Assembly (NCBI GenBank): GCA_020025295.1 | Contig: JAHHSJ010000002.1 | Span: forward strand, 46,190-110,189 | Direction: 5' to 3' | DNA length: 64,000 nt | From: Oscillospiraceae bacterium | Lineage (GTDB): Bacteria > Bacillota > Clostridia > Oscillospirales > Oscillospiraceae | In this document: one piece after another, positions 52,676 to 61,009 of the stretch | Position numbering within the stretch: position 1 is the stretch's first letter | Layout of the letters: every line of letters begins with the position of its first letter | Position numbers and translations under genes: made by a program | Notes under the pieces: model-generated | The model's input: only the letters and a program-made list of their open reading frames with translations | Database searches by the model: none | Told to the model about the DNA's origin: nothing

Positions 52676-54370
52676 TCAGCGATACATCAGATAGGGATAG
52701 GCGCGGGACACAGCACGAATGACACGGACGATCTCCGCATCCAGCGTGGGCTCATCCTCCTCCAGGCTGAACTTGGAGATCTGGCCGTTCCACCGCACCA
52801 CAAACTGGTTGTGCTGGCCCACCACGGGAGCAAAGCCGGAGTTCTGGCTCTGCATCAGCTCCTCCTCGGTACAGAACAGGGTGATCTTCTCCAGATAGGG
52901 GGCCCTTCCCTCAGGGCAGAAGCTGGCGCAGTTGCCGCACTCGTTGCACATGCCGTCCAGATGGAGCATCTGCTTGGCGCCGCCGGCAATGATGACCACA
53001 TTGGCCCGATTGGGACACAGAGTAACGCAGCTGCCGCAAACGGTCTTGCAGTGGCCCACGCAGTCCACCTGCTCCGCACGAGGCTTGCGGTGCACCTTCG
53101 CACCTCTGCCGGCAGGACCGCACAGGGTAGCCGCCAGATGACCCAGAGCGTCAGCATTGGTGGTACCATCGGGCTTGAAGTCGCTCTTGTCCAGATTCAG
53201 CACCATGGAGTTAAGTCTGTGGTATCCGCCGGGCTTCAGCAGATCGGTGCAGACGGTGATGGGATAGATGCCGGTTTCCAGAATATCCGCGATATTCTGT
53301 GCATTTGCGCCGCCGCAGTAGGACATGGGCAGTTTGCCGTCAAACTCACGGGACAGCATTTCCGCCACGCTAAGACTCAAGGGCAGCAAGGTACGACCGC
53401 TCATGTAGATGGTTTCATCCGGCAGCTCACCGCGCAGCTTCTTCACCGGGAAGGTGTTGGTCAGCTTCACGCCGAAGTGCTGGCCCAGTTCCTTAGCATA
53501 GTTCATCAGGTTGCGAATCAGCACCACCGCGTCGGGATACTGCAGGTCGTTGTCGAACTGTTCCCGGGTGAACTGGATATAATCAAAGCCCAGACCGTCC
53601 ATAATCTCCCGCACCTTGTCGTAGCCCAGCAGCGTAGGATTGCACTTCAGGTACAAGTTAAGGCCCTTCTCCTTCATGAGATAGCGGGCAATCCGCTCGA
53701 TTTCTCCGGCAGGGCAGCCATGCATGGTGGACATGGAGATGTTGTTGCACAGATGGGGCGAAATGGCCTCCACATGCTCCGCAGTCATGCGCTTGCAGCG
53801 GGGCAGGAAGTCCAGCAGCTGCTCCTTGCACTTGCGGAAGATGGCAGTTTGAGAGGCATCCTTCATGCCCTCGATGAAGCCGTCCACCTTGGGACTCTGA
53901 ATGCCGGCCAGGTCATAGCCCACGCTCATATTGAACACAAAGCCGTCCTGAGCACCCAGATCCAGCTCCACAGCCAGGAAATTCAGCAGGAACCAGGCCT
54001 TGACATACTCTTCAAATGCCTGCTGTATCGTCAGCTCAGTCGACCACTCGCAGTTGTAGGCCTCATCCTCAGCCAAGATGCAGGGCTTGTTGACCTTGAG
54101 ATCCTCACCGTCCAGAACCTGAACGGTCTTCAGTTCGAAAATTCTGCCGCCGCAGACATAGCCAGCCACAATATTCTGCGCCAGCTGGGTGTGGGGTCCA
54201 GCTGCCGGACCGACCAGGGTTTCCAGCTTTCCACCCAGAAACTCGGTGTAACGGTCTGGATCTGCCGTGTAGATTTTATGGCAGCCAAACACACTGCCCT
54301 CATCGTGATACTCCGCCTTGATCCAGTTCAGCAGCTGGGGGAAGGGGATCGGATGCATACGATCGCTCAT
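52676..54370 (-). CDS. ygfK: YgfK-like oxidoreductase lacking the central flavin/NAD(P) domain
   Basis: YgfK is required for urate/purine breakdown in gut bacteria and was earlier called a selenate reductase subunit. The 564 residues keep the N-terminal dihydroorotate-dehydrogenase-like part (RPIP-type start, VGPAAGPHTQLAQ at 53-65, STMHGCPAGEIE, KCNPTLLGYDKVRE, MSGRTLLPLSL, TDLLKPGGYHRL). They also keep the C-terminal double [4Fe-4S] ferredoxin (cysteines near 441, 445, 448, 452 and 475, 478, 481, 485). E. coli YgfK is about 1030 residues; the GltD-like Rossmann domain of about 450 residues is absent, with no frameshift visible. AAGGAGG lies seven bases before the ATG. Confidence 0.88.
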   Translation of the reverse strand: MSDRMHPIPFPQLLNWIKAEYHDEGSVFGCHKIYTADPDRYTEFLGGKLETLVGPAAGPHTQLAQNIVAGYVCGGRIFELKTVQVLDGEDLKVNKPCILAEDEAYNCEWSTELTIQQAFEEYVKAWFLLNFLAVELDLGAQDGFVFNMSVGYDLAGIQSPKVDGFIEGMKDASQTAIFRKCKEQLLDFLPRCKRMTAEHVEAISPHLCNNISMSTMHGCPAGEIERIARYLMKEKGLNLYLKCNPTLLGYDKVREIMDGLGFDYIQFTREQFDNDLQYPDAVVLIRNLMNYAKELGQHFGVKLTNTFPVKKLRGELPDETIYMSGRTLLPLSLSVAEMLSREFDGKLPMSYCGGANAQNIADILETGIYPITVCTDLLKPGGYHRLNSMVLNLDKSDFKPDGTTNADALGHLAATLCGPAGRGAKVHRKPRAEQVDCVGHCKTVCGSCVTLCPNRANVVIIAGGAKQMLHLDGMCNECGNCASFCPEGRAPYLEKITLFCTEEELMQSQNSGFAPVVGQHNQFVVRWNGQISKFSLEEDEPTLDAEIVRVIRAVSRAYPYLMYR

Positions 54371-54626
54371 ACTATTTCCTCCTTGAATCTATTTCCTTTT
54401 CCTTTTTTACACAAAAGCCCAATGACCTCCGGCAGACGAAAATAGAAAAAGTGCCTGCGCCGAGTGGAATTCAGACAGTCCCCCCTTAGGAGGTCCTCCT
54501 CTGATTACCAAGCCCGTGCGCGAAGCACTCCGTTACAGCCCGCCTTATTCGATTATTCGCTTTCGTGATGTTGCCTATTTCGTGTTTTAAATTATCAAAA
54601 TAAATTTTGCATACCTAAAAATTCCA
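54371..54626. other. divergent intergenic region, no gene seen
   Basis: Part of a 318-base gap between the ygfK-like gene and the second regulator. It is AT-rich near the regulator and contains the palindrome CAAAAT-AA-ATTTTG at 54596-54609. I could not place a confident minus-strand promoter. Confidence 0.45.
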
Positions 54627-54655
54627 TTGTAAATCCGCAGGAACCATGGTAAAAT
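54627..54655 (+). promoter_or_regulatory. promoter of regulator copy 2
   Basis: TTGTAA (54627-54632) and TAAAAT (54650-54655) are separated by 17 bases. The palindrome at 54596-54609 lies just upstream. Confidence 0.65.
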
Positions 54656-54688
54656 GTGTGTTCATCTCAGCAAAAGGAGGTTTTTATC

Positions 54689-55333
54689 GTGTTAAGTCAA
54701 CTTATGATGAATACACTTCGGCAAATCGCCCACGGGATTGCCTGTCAGTTTGGATCTAATTGCGAGGTCGTTGTTCACGATCTCAGTGCCGATCACACCA
54801 ATAATACCATTGTCCTGATCGAAAATGAACATGTTTCCCACCGAAAACTGGGGGATGGACCAAGTCATATTGTGCTTGAGGCCATGAAGAACGATCTCTC
54901 TACGCTGGAGGATAAGCTGTGCTACCTGACGCGCACCCACGACGGGCGCATTCTCAAGAGCAGCACCATGTATATCCGGGATGAATCCGGTCTGCCTGCG
55001 GCAATCCTCGCCATCAATCTGGACATCACCGGATTTCTGGCAGTGGACAGCAGCATTCATTCCATGATCTCCACCGAGGAGCCTTCCGCTGCCGAGCCAG
55101 AGCAGATACCCCTCAATGTCAACGATTTGCTGGACGAGTTGATTGCCCAGTCTGTCAAGCTGACAGGAAAGCCGGTTGCCATGATGACCAAGGAAGATAA
55201 AATCCGGGCCATTCAGTTTCTGAACAATTCCGGTGCCTTCCTCATCACCAAAAGCGGCGACAAGGTGAGCAAGCATTTCAACATCAGCAAGTTTACCCTG
55301 TACAGTTATTTGGATGCCAGCAAAACTGAATAA
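54689..55333 (+). CDS. YheO-like PAS and helix-turn-helix regulator (copy 2)
   Basis: The GTG eight bases after AAAGGAGG gives 214 residues; later ATGs have no such site. The order of motifs repeats copy 1: LRQIAHGIACQFGSNCEVVVHDLS, here residues about 9-32, GPSHIVLEAMK, ILKSSTMYIRDESG, MMTKEDKIRAIQFL and the HTH HFNISKFTLYSYLD. It is therefore a paralogue that probably senses a related ligand. It lies divergent from the ygfK-like gene and convergent with the NCS1 permease operon. Confidence 0.88.
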   Translation: MLSQLMMNTLRQIAHGIACQFGSNCEVVVHDLSADHTNNTIVLIENEHVSHRKLGDGPSHIVLEAMKNDLSTLEDKLCYLTRTHDGRILKSSTMYIRDESGLPAAILAINLDITGFLAVDSSIHSMISTEEPSAAEPEQIPLNVNDLLDELIAQSVKLTGKPVAMMTKEDKIRAIQFLNNSGAFLITKSGDKVSKHFNISKFTLYSYLDASKTE

Positions 55334-55342
55334 TGTCGTACT

Positions 55343-55370
55343 GCGGCACGGATGAAATCATCCGTGCCGC
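55343..55370. terminator. bidirectional terminator after regulator copy 2
   Basis: GCGGCACGGATG (55343-55354) pairs with CATCCGTGCCGC (55359-55370). T-runs are weak on both sides. Confidence 0.7.
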
Positions 55371-55384
55371 ATTGTATGATTCGG

Positions 55385-55555
55385 TTAGGGCTGCCAGTGG
55401 GCGAAACCATAGCCGCTGATAACCATGCTCAGCAGCAGGAACACATTACCCACATTTGCGACGACAGGATTCAAGCTTAGGCATGCCATAAAGGAGCCGA
55501 ATGCCATGATGATAGTACCGATTGCAGCAGCAATCTTATATTTCTTCAGATTCAT
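55385..55555 (-). CDS. 56-residue two-helix membrane protein coupled to the NCS1 permease
   Basis: Unknown small protein. GGAGGTG lies six bases before the ATG that gives MNLKKYKIAAAIGTIIMAFG. Two hydrophobic helices at about residues 7-24 and 30-50 fill most of the chain, with a WQP end. It begins 19 bases after the permease stop. The strong ribosome binding site, tight coupling and clean hydropathy argue that it is real. A small accessory subunit of the permease is the simplest idea. Confidence 0.65.
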   Translation of the reverse strand: MNLKKYKIAAAIGTIIMAFGSFMACLSLNPVVANVGNVFLLLSMVISGYGFAHWQP

Positions 55556-55574
55556 ACTTGACACCTCCGGATTC

Positions 55575-56864
55575 TTACTCAATCACTTCGGTGCTGACTT
55601 TTTTCTTCGTAGCCAGCATCAAGACCGTGTGGAACAGGGCGCCCAGGACAATGCCGTTGACGGAAGCCAGACCCCAGGGCACCAGGAAAACGATGGCCAC
55701 ACTGACGGCCCAGCTGACCCAAGGAATGATATTCCACTTGGCAAACTTGGCCTTATCCAAAGGAATGTAGTGGCCCTTGTGAACCAGGAAGTAGTCGGCG
55801 ATGATGATACCGGCCAGAGGAGGCACCACATTGCCCAAAATGTTCAGGAAGGTGTAGAAGAAGTCCACCTGATAGGGACGGCACAGAGTAAACAGAGAAG
55901 AAATTGCAATCAGGATAATCATGATCTTGGTACGACCCATCTTGAATGCGTTGGCCAGATTTAGGCCGGTGGAGTACAGATTTGCAGCATTGGTGGTAAA
56001 GATGTTGGTGGTCATCAAGATCAGAGAGGGAATCACCAGGCCCAGACCCAGCAGGATGTTGGTCAGGTCATAGTCATTCATAGCGATGGTGGCGATGGCA
56101 CCGCACATCAGCATCAGGATATTTCCGCCCAGCAGGCCGGTCAGAGCCGCAGCGATTGCCGTCTTGGTGGACTTGGCGTAGCGCATGATATCGCTCAGGC
56201 AGGTTGCGGTGGAAAGGATCCATGCACCGATAACCGTGGTCACACCAGCGGCAATACCGATGGGTTTCGAGGGCACATAGCTCAGCAGAGCCTCGATGCC
56301 CAGATTACCCATGGAACGAATGGTGGTTGCAATGGACAGGAAGATAATAGCGGGGATAGCGATGTAGCCCAGAATGGAGATGGCCTTCACGCCATAGAAA
56401 GCGAAGATGCCCATCAGTGCGGCACTGATTACCATGCAGATAGCCTCACCCACATCGCCAAAACCGAAGATGCTGGCGACGAAGTGGCCATAGGATGCGG
56501 ACTGAATGGTGTACCAGCCCACATTAACAATCGGAACAAACAGGGATGCAATTCTGGATCCGCTGGAACCAAAACTGTACCGTGTCAGCAATGCAAAGGT
56601 ACAACCGGTCTGGCAGGCAATCACACTTACTGCTACGGCGATCAGGCAAAGGAACACATTACCGATCAGGCAGACCAGAATGATCTGCTTAAAGGTCAGG
56701 CCCAAAGCCACGCTGCCGCCGGCCATCAGGCTGACGATAGCAAAGATGAAGCCGGTCCAGATAATGGTCAGGCTTACATAGGACTTGCGCTCGCTTTCCG
56801 GTACAGCACAGCGGGAATATTCACTGTCCTGCTGTATTTCAGTGGGTGCAGTTTCTTTTTTCAT
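55575..56864 (-). CDS. NCS1 permease, cytosine/purine type (CodB-like)
   Basis: NCS1 carriers import cytosine, purines, hydantoins or allantoin with protons or sodium. The 429 residues have about twelve helices. The opening VPESERKSYVSLTIIWTGF and the SLMAGGSVALGLTF, TRYSFGSSGSRI and FFYTFLNILGNVVPPLAGIIIADYF segments (the last at about residues 335-360) match CodB-type members. Its position inside the purine island suggests import of a purine base or breakdown product. A strong promoter with two palindromes lies upstream. Confidence 0.88.
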   Translation of the reverse strand: MKKETAPTEIQQDSEYSRCAVPESERKSYVSLTIIWTGFIFAIVSLMAGGSVALGLTFKQIILVCLIGNVFLCLIAVAVSVIACQTGCTFALLTRYSFGSSGSRIASLFVPIVNVGWYTIQSASYGHFVASIFGFGDVGEAICMVISAALMGIFAFYGVKAISILGYIAIPAIIFLSIATTIRSMGNLGIEALLSYVPSKPIGIAAGVTTVIGAWILSTATCLSDIMRYAKSTKTAIAAALTGLLGGNILMLMCGAIATIAMNDYDLTNILLGLGLVIPSLILMTTNIFTTNAANLYSTGLNLANAFKMGRTKIMIILIAISSLFTLCRPYQVDFFYTFLNILGNVVPPLAGIIIADYFLVHKGHYIPLDKAKFAKWNIIPWVSWAVSVAIVFLVPWGLASVNGIVLGALFHTVLMLATKKKVSTEVIE

Positions 56865-56998
56865 TGTTCATTTCCTCCTTAATTTCGTTATCTCCTTCAT
56901 CTTCTTCTCAGAATCTCCATTTCCAGATTACTGCGCGGTATGTTGTATAACTTGCACATAATCCTGTCGTTTTTCTCCGAGAATCTGTCTGTATGCCC

Positions 56999-57027
56999 AA
57001 TATATCATCCAGCTATCTTGATGTCAA
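56999..57027 (-). promoter_or_regulatory. promoter of the NCS1 permease operon
   Basis: TTGACA (minus strand, 57022-57027) and TATATT (56999-57004) are 17 bases apart; this is near consensus. A leader of about 125 bases follows. Confidence 0.8.
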
Positions 57028-57060
57028 CAAAATTTTTGTTCGTGCTAAAAATATTTTAGC
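57026..57060 (-). promoter_or_regulatory. two adjacent palindromes upstream of the NCS1 promoter
   Basis: AACAAAA-T-TTTTGTT (57026-57040) touches the -35 element and GCTAAAA-ATA-TTTTAGC (57044-57060) lies next to it. Both are perfect. They are well placed for an activator or repressor, plausibly one of the two YheO-like regulators. Confidence 0.5.
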
Positions 57061-57420
57061 TCACTTTTGTAAGGGGTGTCATTCTCAGTCTAATGTTTAT
57101 TTTGCTGCCCCTTTTGGTTCTGTTTGTAAAATCCGGTAAATTTTTTCTTTATAATATGTATTTCCTTAGTTTTTCTTATTTTCTTTCATTTTCTATGGTT
57201 TTATTCCAATTTATCAGGAATTTTGCATCGAAAAAGAGTGAAATCTATTTTTCAATGCAAATCCGCTCAGCTGCGATTGGTATTCCATTTCACCATAAAA
57301 TGATTTTCCCGCCGTTTTCCATCTGATTAAAAACCCTTAGTTTATTTATCGTTATAACGCTTTTTTTGTCATTCCGACAAAATTATTTTTTGTATCCTTT
57401 CCCCGCAATTCAAGGGAAAA
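57061..57420. other. AT-rich spacer, no gene seen
   Basis: The remainder of the 693-base gap between the NCS1 permease and symporter copy 1. It is very AT-rich with stop codons in every frame at short intervals; I identify no function. Confidence 0.5.
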
Positions 57421-57426
57421 ACGGCA

Positions 57427-57453
57427 AAAGGCCGGGAGCAAACGCTCCCGGCC
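57427..57453 (-). terminator. terminator of symporter copy 1
   Basis: GGCCGGGAGC (57430-57439) pairs with GCTCCCGGCC (57444-57453), then TTTTG on minus. The same stem ends copy 2, showing the terminator was duplicated too. Confidence 0.85.
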
Positions 57454-57557
57454 TTTCGGCGCTGTGCTGTCTCGCCTTTGGAAAAGCCAAGTGGAATCGG
57501 CCCTTCTTTCTGCGATCCAGATATTAGTAATTGTATCTTTTCTCGATGGAAAAAGGC

Positions 57558-59081
57558 TTATTTCTCAATGTTATAAATGGTGGTGTTTACCGGTGCAGTT
57601 TTGCCCCTGCCCGTAAGCTTGCTGTAAATCAAGCTGGCGGGATAACCGACGCCAAGGGCAGCTGCCAGCGCAATCAGCGCATTTGCCCAAATGGAAACCG
57701 TACCCGGCTCCAGCCCATAGACCACATAGATCATTACGGCAGCAGAGGCAGCAAAGCCGCAGACTGCGCCGCAGACATTGCCTCGCTTCGTAAACACGCC
57801 AAGGAAAAAGACGCCCATCAAAACGCCCAGAACCAGACCCATAAAGGAGCTGAACCACTGGTATGCGGACTCGATTTCGCCGTGGGTCAGGACCATGGCA
57901 AACAGCACCGCAAACACGCCCACCATCAGAGACACCCGCTGACCGATCTTGGTCGCCTTCTCATCGCTGAGCTGCTTTTTGCTCAGGCAGGCCTGCACAT
58001 CCAGCGTCCAAGAGGAGGACACCGAGTTCAACCCGGCAGACAGAGCCGACTGCGCCGCTCCGAAAATGGCGGCCAGCAGCAGTCCGGCGATGCCGATCGG
58101 CAGCTCAAACGCAATCCAAGAGGCAAAAATCTGGTCCATTTCCGCTGCCGGAGGCAGAGGATTGCCGTCCACATGGTAGAACACATACAGGCCGGTGCCA
58201 ATGAAGTAAAAAATCGTACCCACGCCCACGCAGAGCAGACCGTTGGTCACCATCATCTTATTCAGCTTTCTGGTGTCGGTAGTGGTGGTAAACCGCTGCA
58301 CAATGTCCTGACTGGACACATAGGAGCCCAGCGTATTCATCCCGGCGCCAACCAGCATCAGGAGCACGCTGTCCTTCAGAATGTGGAGGTTCAGAATCGG
58401 CTCGTCCGCAGCCAAGAACTTGTGGTTGGCAATCAGCTCGTGGAAAATGGAGCCCATACCGCCGTCCAGATGGAACACCAAAAAGACAAACGCAAAGACG
58501 ACGCCGAACAGCAGCACCGCACCCTGCATAAAGTCCGCCCACAGCACGGACTTCAGGCCGCCGAAATAGGAATAGAGGATGGCAGCGCCGCCCATCAGCA
58601 ACGGCAGGATGCTGGCATTGAGATTCATCAGCTTAGACAGCACCATGCAGGGCAGGTACATCACAATGGCCATGCGGCCCAGCTGATAGAAGATAAAGGT
58701 ACTTGCGCCCAGCACACGAAGGCCCTTGCTGCCGAACCGCAGCTCCAGATAGTGGTACGCCGTATCAATTCTCAGTTTGGAATAGACCGGAAGGAAGAAC
58801 TTGATTGCCACAGGAATGGCCAGCAAATTACCAACCGCAGCAAACCACATCAGCCAAGTGCCCTTGAAGGAGTTTCCGGCCAAGGACAGGAAGGAAATCG
58901 GGCTGAACAGTGCGGCAAAGATGGAGAAGGAAGTGACCCACCACGGAATGGTGCCGTCACCCTTAAAATAGTCCTTGCCCTTCTTGTCTCCCTTGGCAAA
59001 GTGCATCGCCACCGCCAAAACCAAGAGCAAATACAGGATCAGAACCATAAGATCTATGGTCGTAAAACCTTGTTGATGCAT
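57558..59081 (-). CDS. sodium:solute symporter, SSS family (copy 1, intact)
   Basis: SSS carriers use the sodium gradient to import sugars, amino acids, nucleosides or acids. The 507 residues have about thirteen helices and the signature stretches IPWWVTSFSIFAALFSPISFLSLAG, here residues about 45-69, YHYLELRFGS, GLKSVLWADFMQG and GLNSVSSSWTLDV. Overall it resembles the sialate/SGLT-like branch. Substrate is not decidable; a purine-island product is a reasonable guess. GAGAGGG precedes the ATG. Confidence 0.9.
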   Translation of the reverse strand: MHQQGFTTIDLMVLILYLLLVLAVAMHFAKGDKKGKDYFKGDGTIPWWVTSFSIFAALFSPISFLSLAGNSFKGTWLMWFAAVGNLLAIPVAIKFFLPVYSKLRIDTAYHYLELRFGSKGLRVLGASTFIFYQLGRMAIVMYLPCMVLSKLMNLNASILPLLMGGAAILYSYFGGLKSVLWADFMQGAVLLFGVVFAFVFLVFHLDGGMGSIFHELIANHKFLAADEPILNLHILKDSVLLMLVGAGMNTLGSYVSSQDIVQRFTTTTDTRKLNKMMVTNGLLCVGVGTIFYFIGTGLYVFYHVDGNPLPPAAEMDQIFASWIAFELPIGIAGLLLAAIFGAAQSALSAGLNSVSSSWTLDVQACLSKKQLSDEKATKIGQRVSLMVGVFAVLFAMVLTHGEIESAYQWFSSFMGLVLGVLMGVFFLGVFTKRGNVCGAVCGFAASAAVMIYVVYGLEPGTVSIWANALIALAAALGVGYPASLIYSKLTGRGKTAPVNTTIYNIEK

Positions 59082-59205
59082 AAAAAATTCCCTCTCTTTT
59101 CCATCGCATCGGCGTTTTCACCAGCTCTGACGATGGTTTTCTCCCGTGAGCAGCAAACCGGTTCCTCGTCGAAACCTTGGCTGTATGTCTCGCTCGCGTC
59201 CCGCC

Positions 59206-59233
59206 ATTATAGCACTCCTAACCTAGATTGCAA
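59206..59233 (-). promoter_or_regulatory. promoter of symporter copy 1
   Basis: TTGCAA (59228-59233), 16 bases, TATAAT (59206-59211) on minus. TTGCAATCTA and TATAATGG are shared exactly with the copy 2 promoter. Confidence 0.75.
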
Positions 59234-59340
59234 TAGGCAAACCCACTTTTCGACGCAGCCGCAGCATAAATTTTGCTAATACGAAACTTGGTGCTGAATT
59301 CTTTGGTTTTTTCCAAAAAACGCCCCTGTCATTCGGGCCG

Positions 59341-59381
59341 AAAAAAGATCGAAGGGCCGGGAGCTTTTGCTCCCGGCCCTT
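59341..59381 (-). terminator. terminator of symporter copy 2
   Basis: AAGGGCCGGGAGC (59352-59364) pairs with GCTCCCGGCCCTT (59369-59381), with T6 a few bases further on minus. It is homologous to 57427-57453. The 100 bases between each terminator and its gene's stop also align between the two copies. Confidence 0.8.
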
Positions 59382-59482
59382 CGGCGTTGTGCGATCCCGG
59401 TCACGGAAAAGCCGGGCGAAATCATCCCTTCTTTTCCGTAAGCCGGAGATAAATGATCGTACCTTTGCCAATGGCAAACGGT

Positions 59483-61009
59483 TTATTTCTCGATGTTGAA
59501 AATCGTGGTGTTTGCAGGTGCAGTCGTGCTCTTGCCCGTGACCTTGCTGTAAATCAAGCTGGCAGGATAGCCAACACCCAGAGCAACAGCCAGAGCGATC
59601 AGGGAGTTTGCCCAGAGGGAAATGGTGCCGGGCTCCAGACCATAAGCAACATAGATCATAGCGGCAGTGGATGCAACGAAACCGCAGACAGCGCCGCAGA
59701 GGTTGCCTCTCTTGGTGAACACGCCCAGAATAAAGACGCCCATCAAAACACCCAGAACCAGACCCATGAAGGAGTTAAACCACTGGTATGCGGACTCGAT
59801 TCCGCCGCGTGCCAGAACCATGGAAGCCAAGACAGAGAAGATACCCACGATCAGAGACACCCACTGACCGATCTTGGTGCCCGTCTTGTCGCTGAGCTGC
59901 TTCTTGCTCAGGCAGCCCTGAACGTCCAGCGTCCAAGAGGAAGCGACGGAGTTCAAGCCAGTGGACAGAGTGGACTGAGCGGCAGCGAAGATTGCAGCCA
60001 GCAGCAGGCCGGTAACGCCGACGGGCAGCTCAAATGCAACCCAAGAGGCGAAGATCTGGTCCATCTCAGCAGCGGGGGGCAGGGGATTGCCGTCCACATT
60101 GTAGAACACATGCAGGCCGGTGCCGATGAAGTAGAAGGTGGTGCCGACAAAGATGCTCAGCAGACCGTTGGTCACCATCATCTTGTTCAGCTTCTTGGTA
60201 TCGGTGGTGGTGGTGAAGCGCTGGACGATATCCTGGCTGGACACATAGGAGCCCAGCGTATTCATACCGGCGCCAATCAGCATCAGGAACACGCTGTCCT
60301 TCAGGATGTGGACATTGAAGATCGGCTCATTTGCACCCAGGAACTTGTGGTTGGCAGTCAGCTCATGGAAGATAGAGCCGATGCCGCCGTCCAGATGGCA
60401 GACCAGGAAGACAAATGCAAAAACAACGCCGAACAGCAGGACGGAACCCTGCATGAAGTCGGTCCACAGAACGGACTTCAGACCGCCGGAGTAGGAGTAG
60501 ATGATGGCAACCACGCCCATCAGCAGCAGCAGAATATTCACATTGATACCCATCAGCTTGGACAGCACCATGCAGGGCAGGTACATCACGATGGACATAC
60601 GGCCAATCTGATAGACGATGAAGGTGATTGCGCCCAGCACACGAAGGGCCTTGCTGCCGAAGCGCAGTTCCAGATAATGGTAAGCGGTATCAATATCCAG
60701 CTTGGCGTAAACCGGCAGGAAGTACTTGATTGCCGGGGGAATAGCCAGCAAAGTGCCGACTGCGGCAAACCACATGATCCAAGTGCCCTTGAAGGAGTTA
60801 CCAGCCAAAGACAGGAAGGAAATGGGGCTCAGCAGAGTGGCGAAAATGGAGAACGAAGTAACCCATCACGGAATGGTGCCGTCACCCTTGAAGTAGGCCT
60901 TACCCTTCTTCTCGCCTCTGGCGAAGTACATACCGACCAGCAGAACCAGAATCAAGTAAAGGATCAGGATTACAAGATCGACGGTCGTGAAGCCTTGTTT
61001 GTTGTTCAT
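59483..61009 (-). pseudogene. sodium:solute symporter copy 2, interrupted by an in-frame TGA
   Basis: From MNNKQGFTTVDLVIL (GAGGAGG upstream) the reading frame is collinear with copy 1 over its whole length (508 codons). It has a TGA at 60866-60868 where copy 1 has TGG: copy 1 reads I-P-W-W-V-T, copy 2 reads I-P-stop-W-V-T. The following 460 codons stay open and closely similar to copy 1, so the change is recent or an assembly error. A fragment starting at an internal methionine (60808) would lack the first two helices. The strong promoter and leader suggest it was functional until lately. Confidence 0.75.

Noticed and set aside
52541..54445. 634-residue plus-strand ORF opposite the ygfK-like gene
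   Set aside because: It lies opposite a gene with clear motifs and cysteine clusters and shows no domain of its own.
59296..59316. TTTGG-N6-CCAAA inverted repeat upstream of symporter copy 1
   Set aside because: Its arms are in the opposite order to the CCAAAC-N5-GTTTGG repeats and it is 60 bases beyond the promoter, so it is not counted as the same operator.
59483..60808. A separate, shorter symporter starting at an internal ATG
   Set aside because: It would lack the first two helices and the start has no good ribosome binding site. The upstream 48 codons align with copy 1, so it is the rest of an interrupted gene.
60866..60868. TGA read as selenocysteine
   Set aside because: The paralogue has Trp at this position, not Cys, and SSS carriers are not selenoproteins. 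I saw no clear SECIS-type hairpin just downstream.
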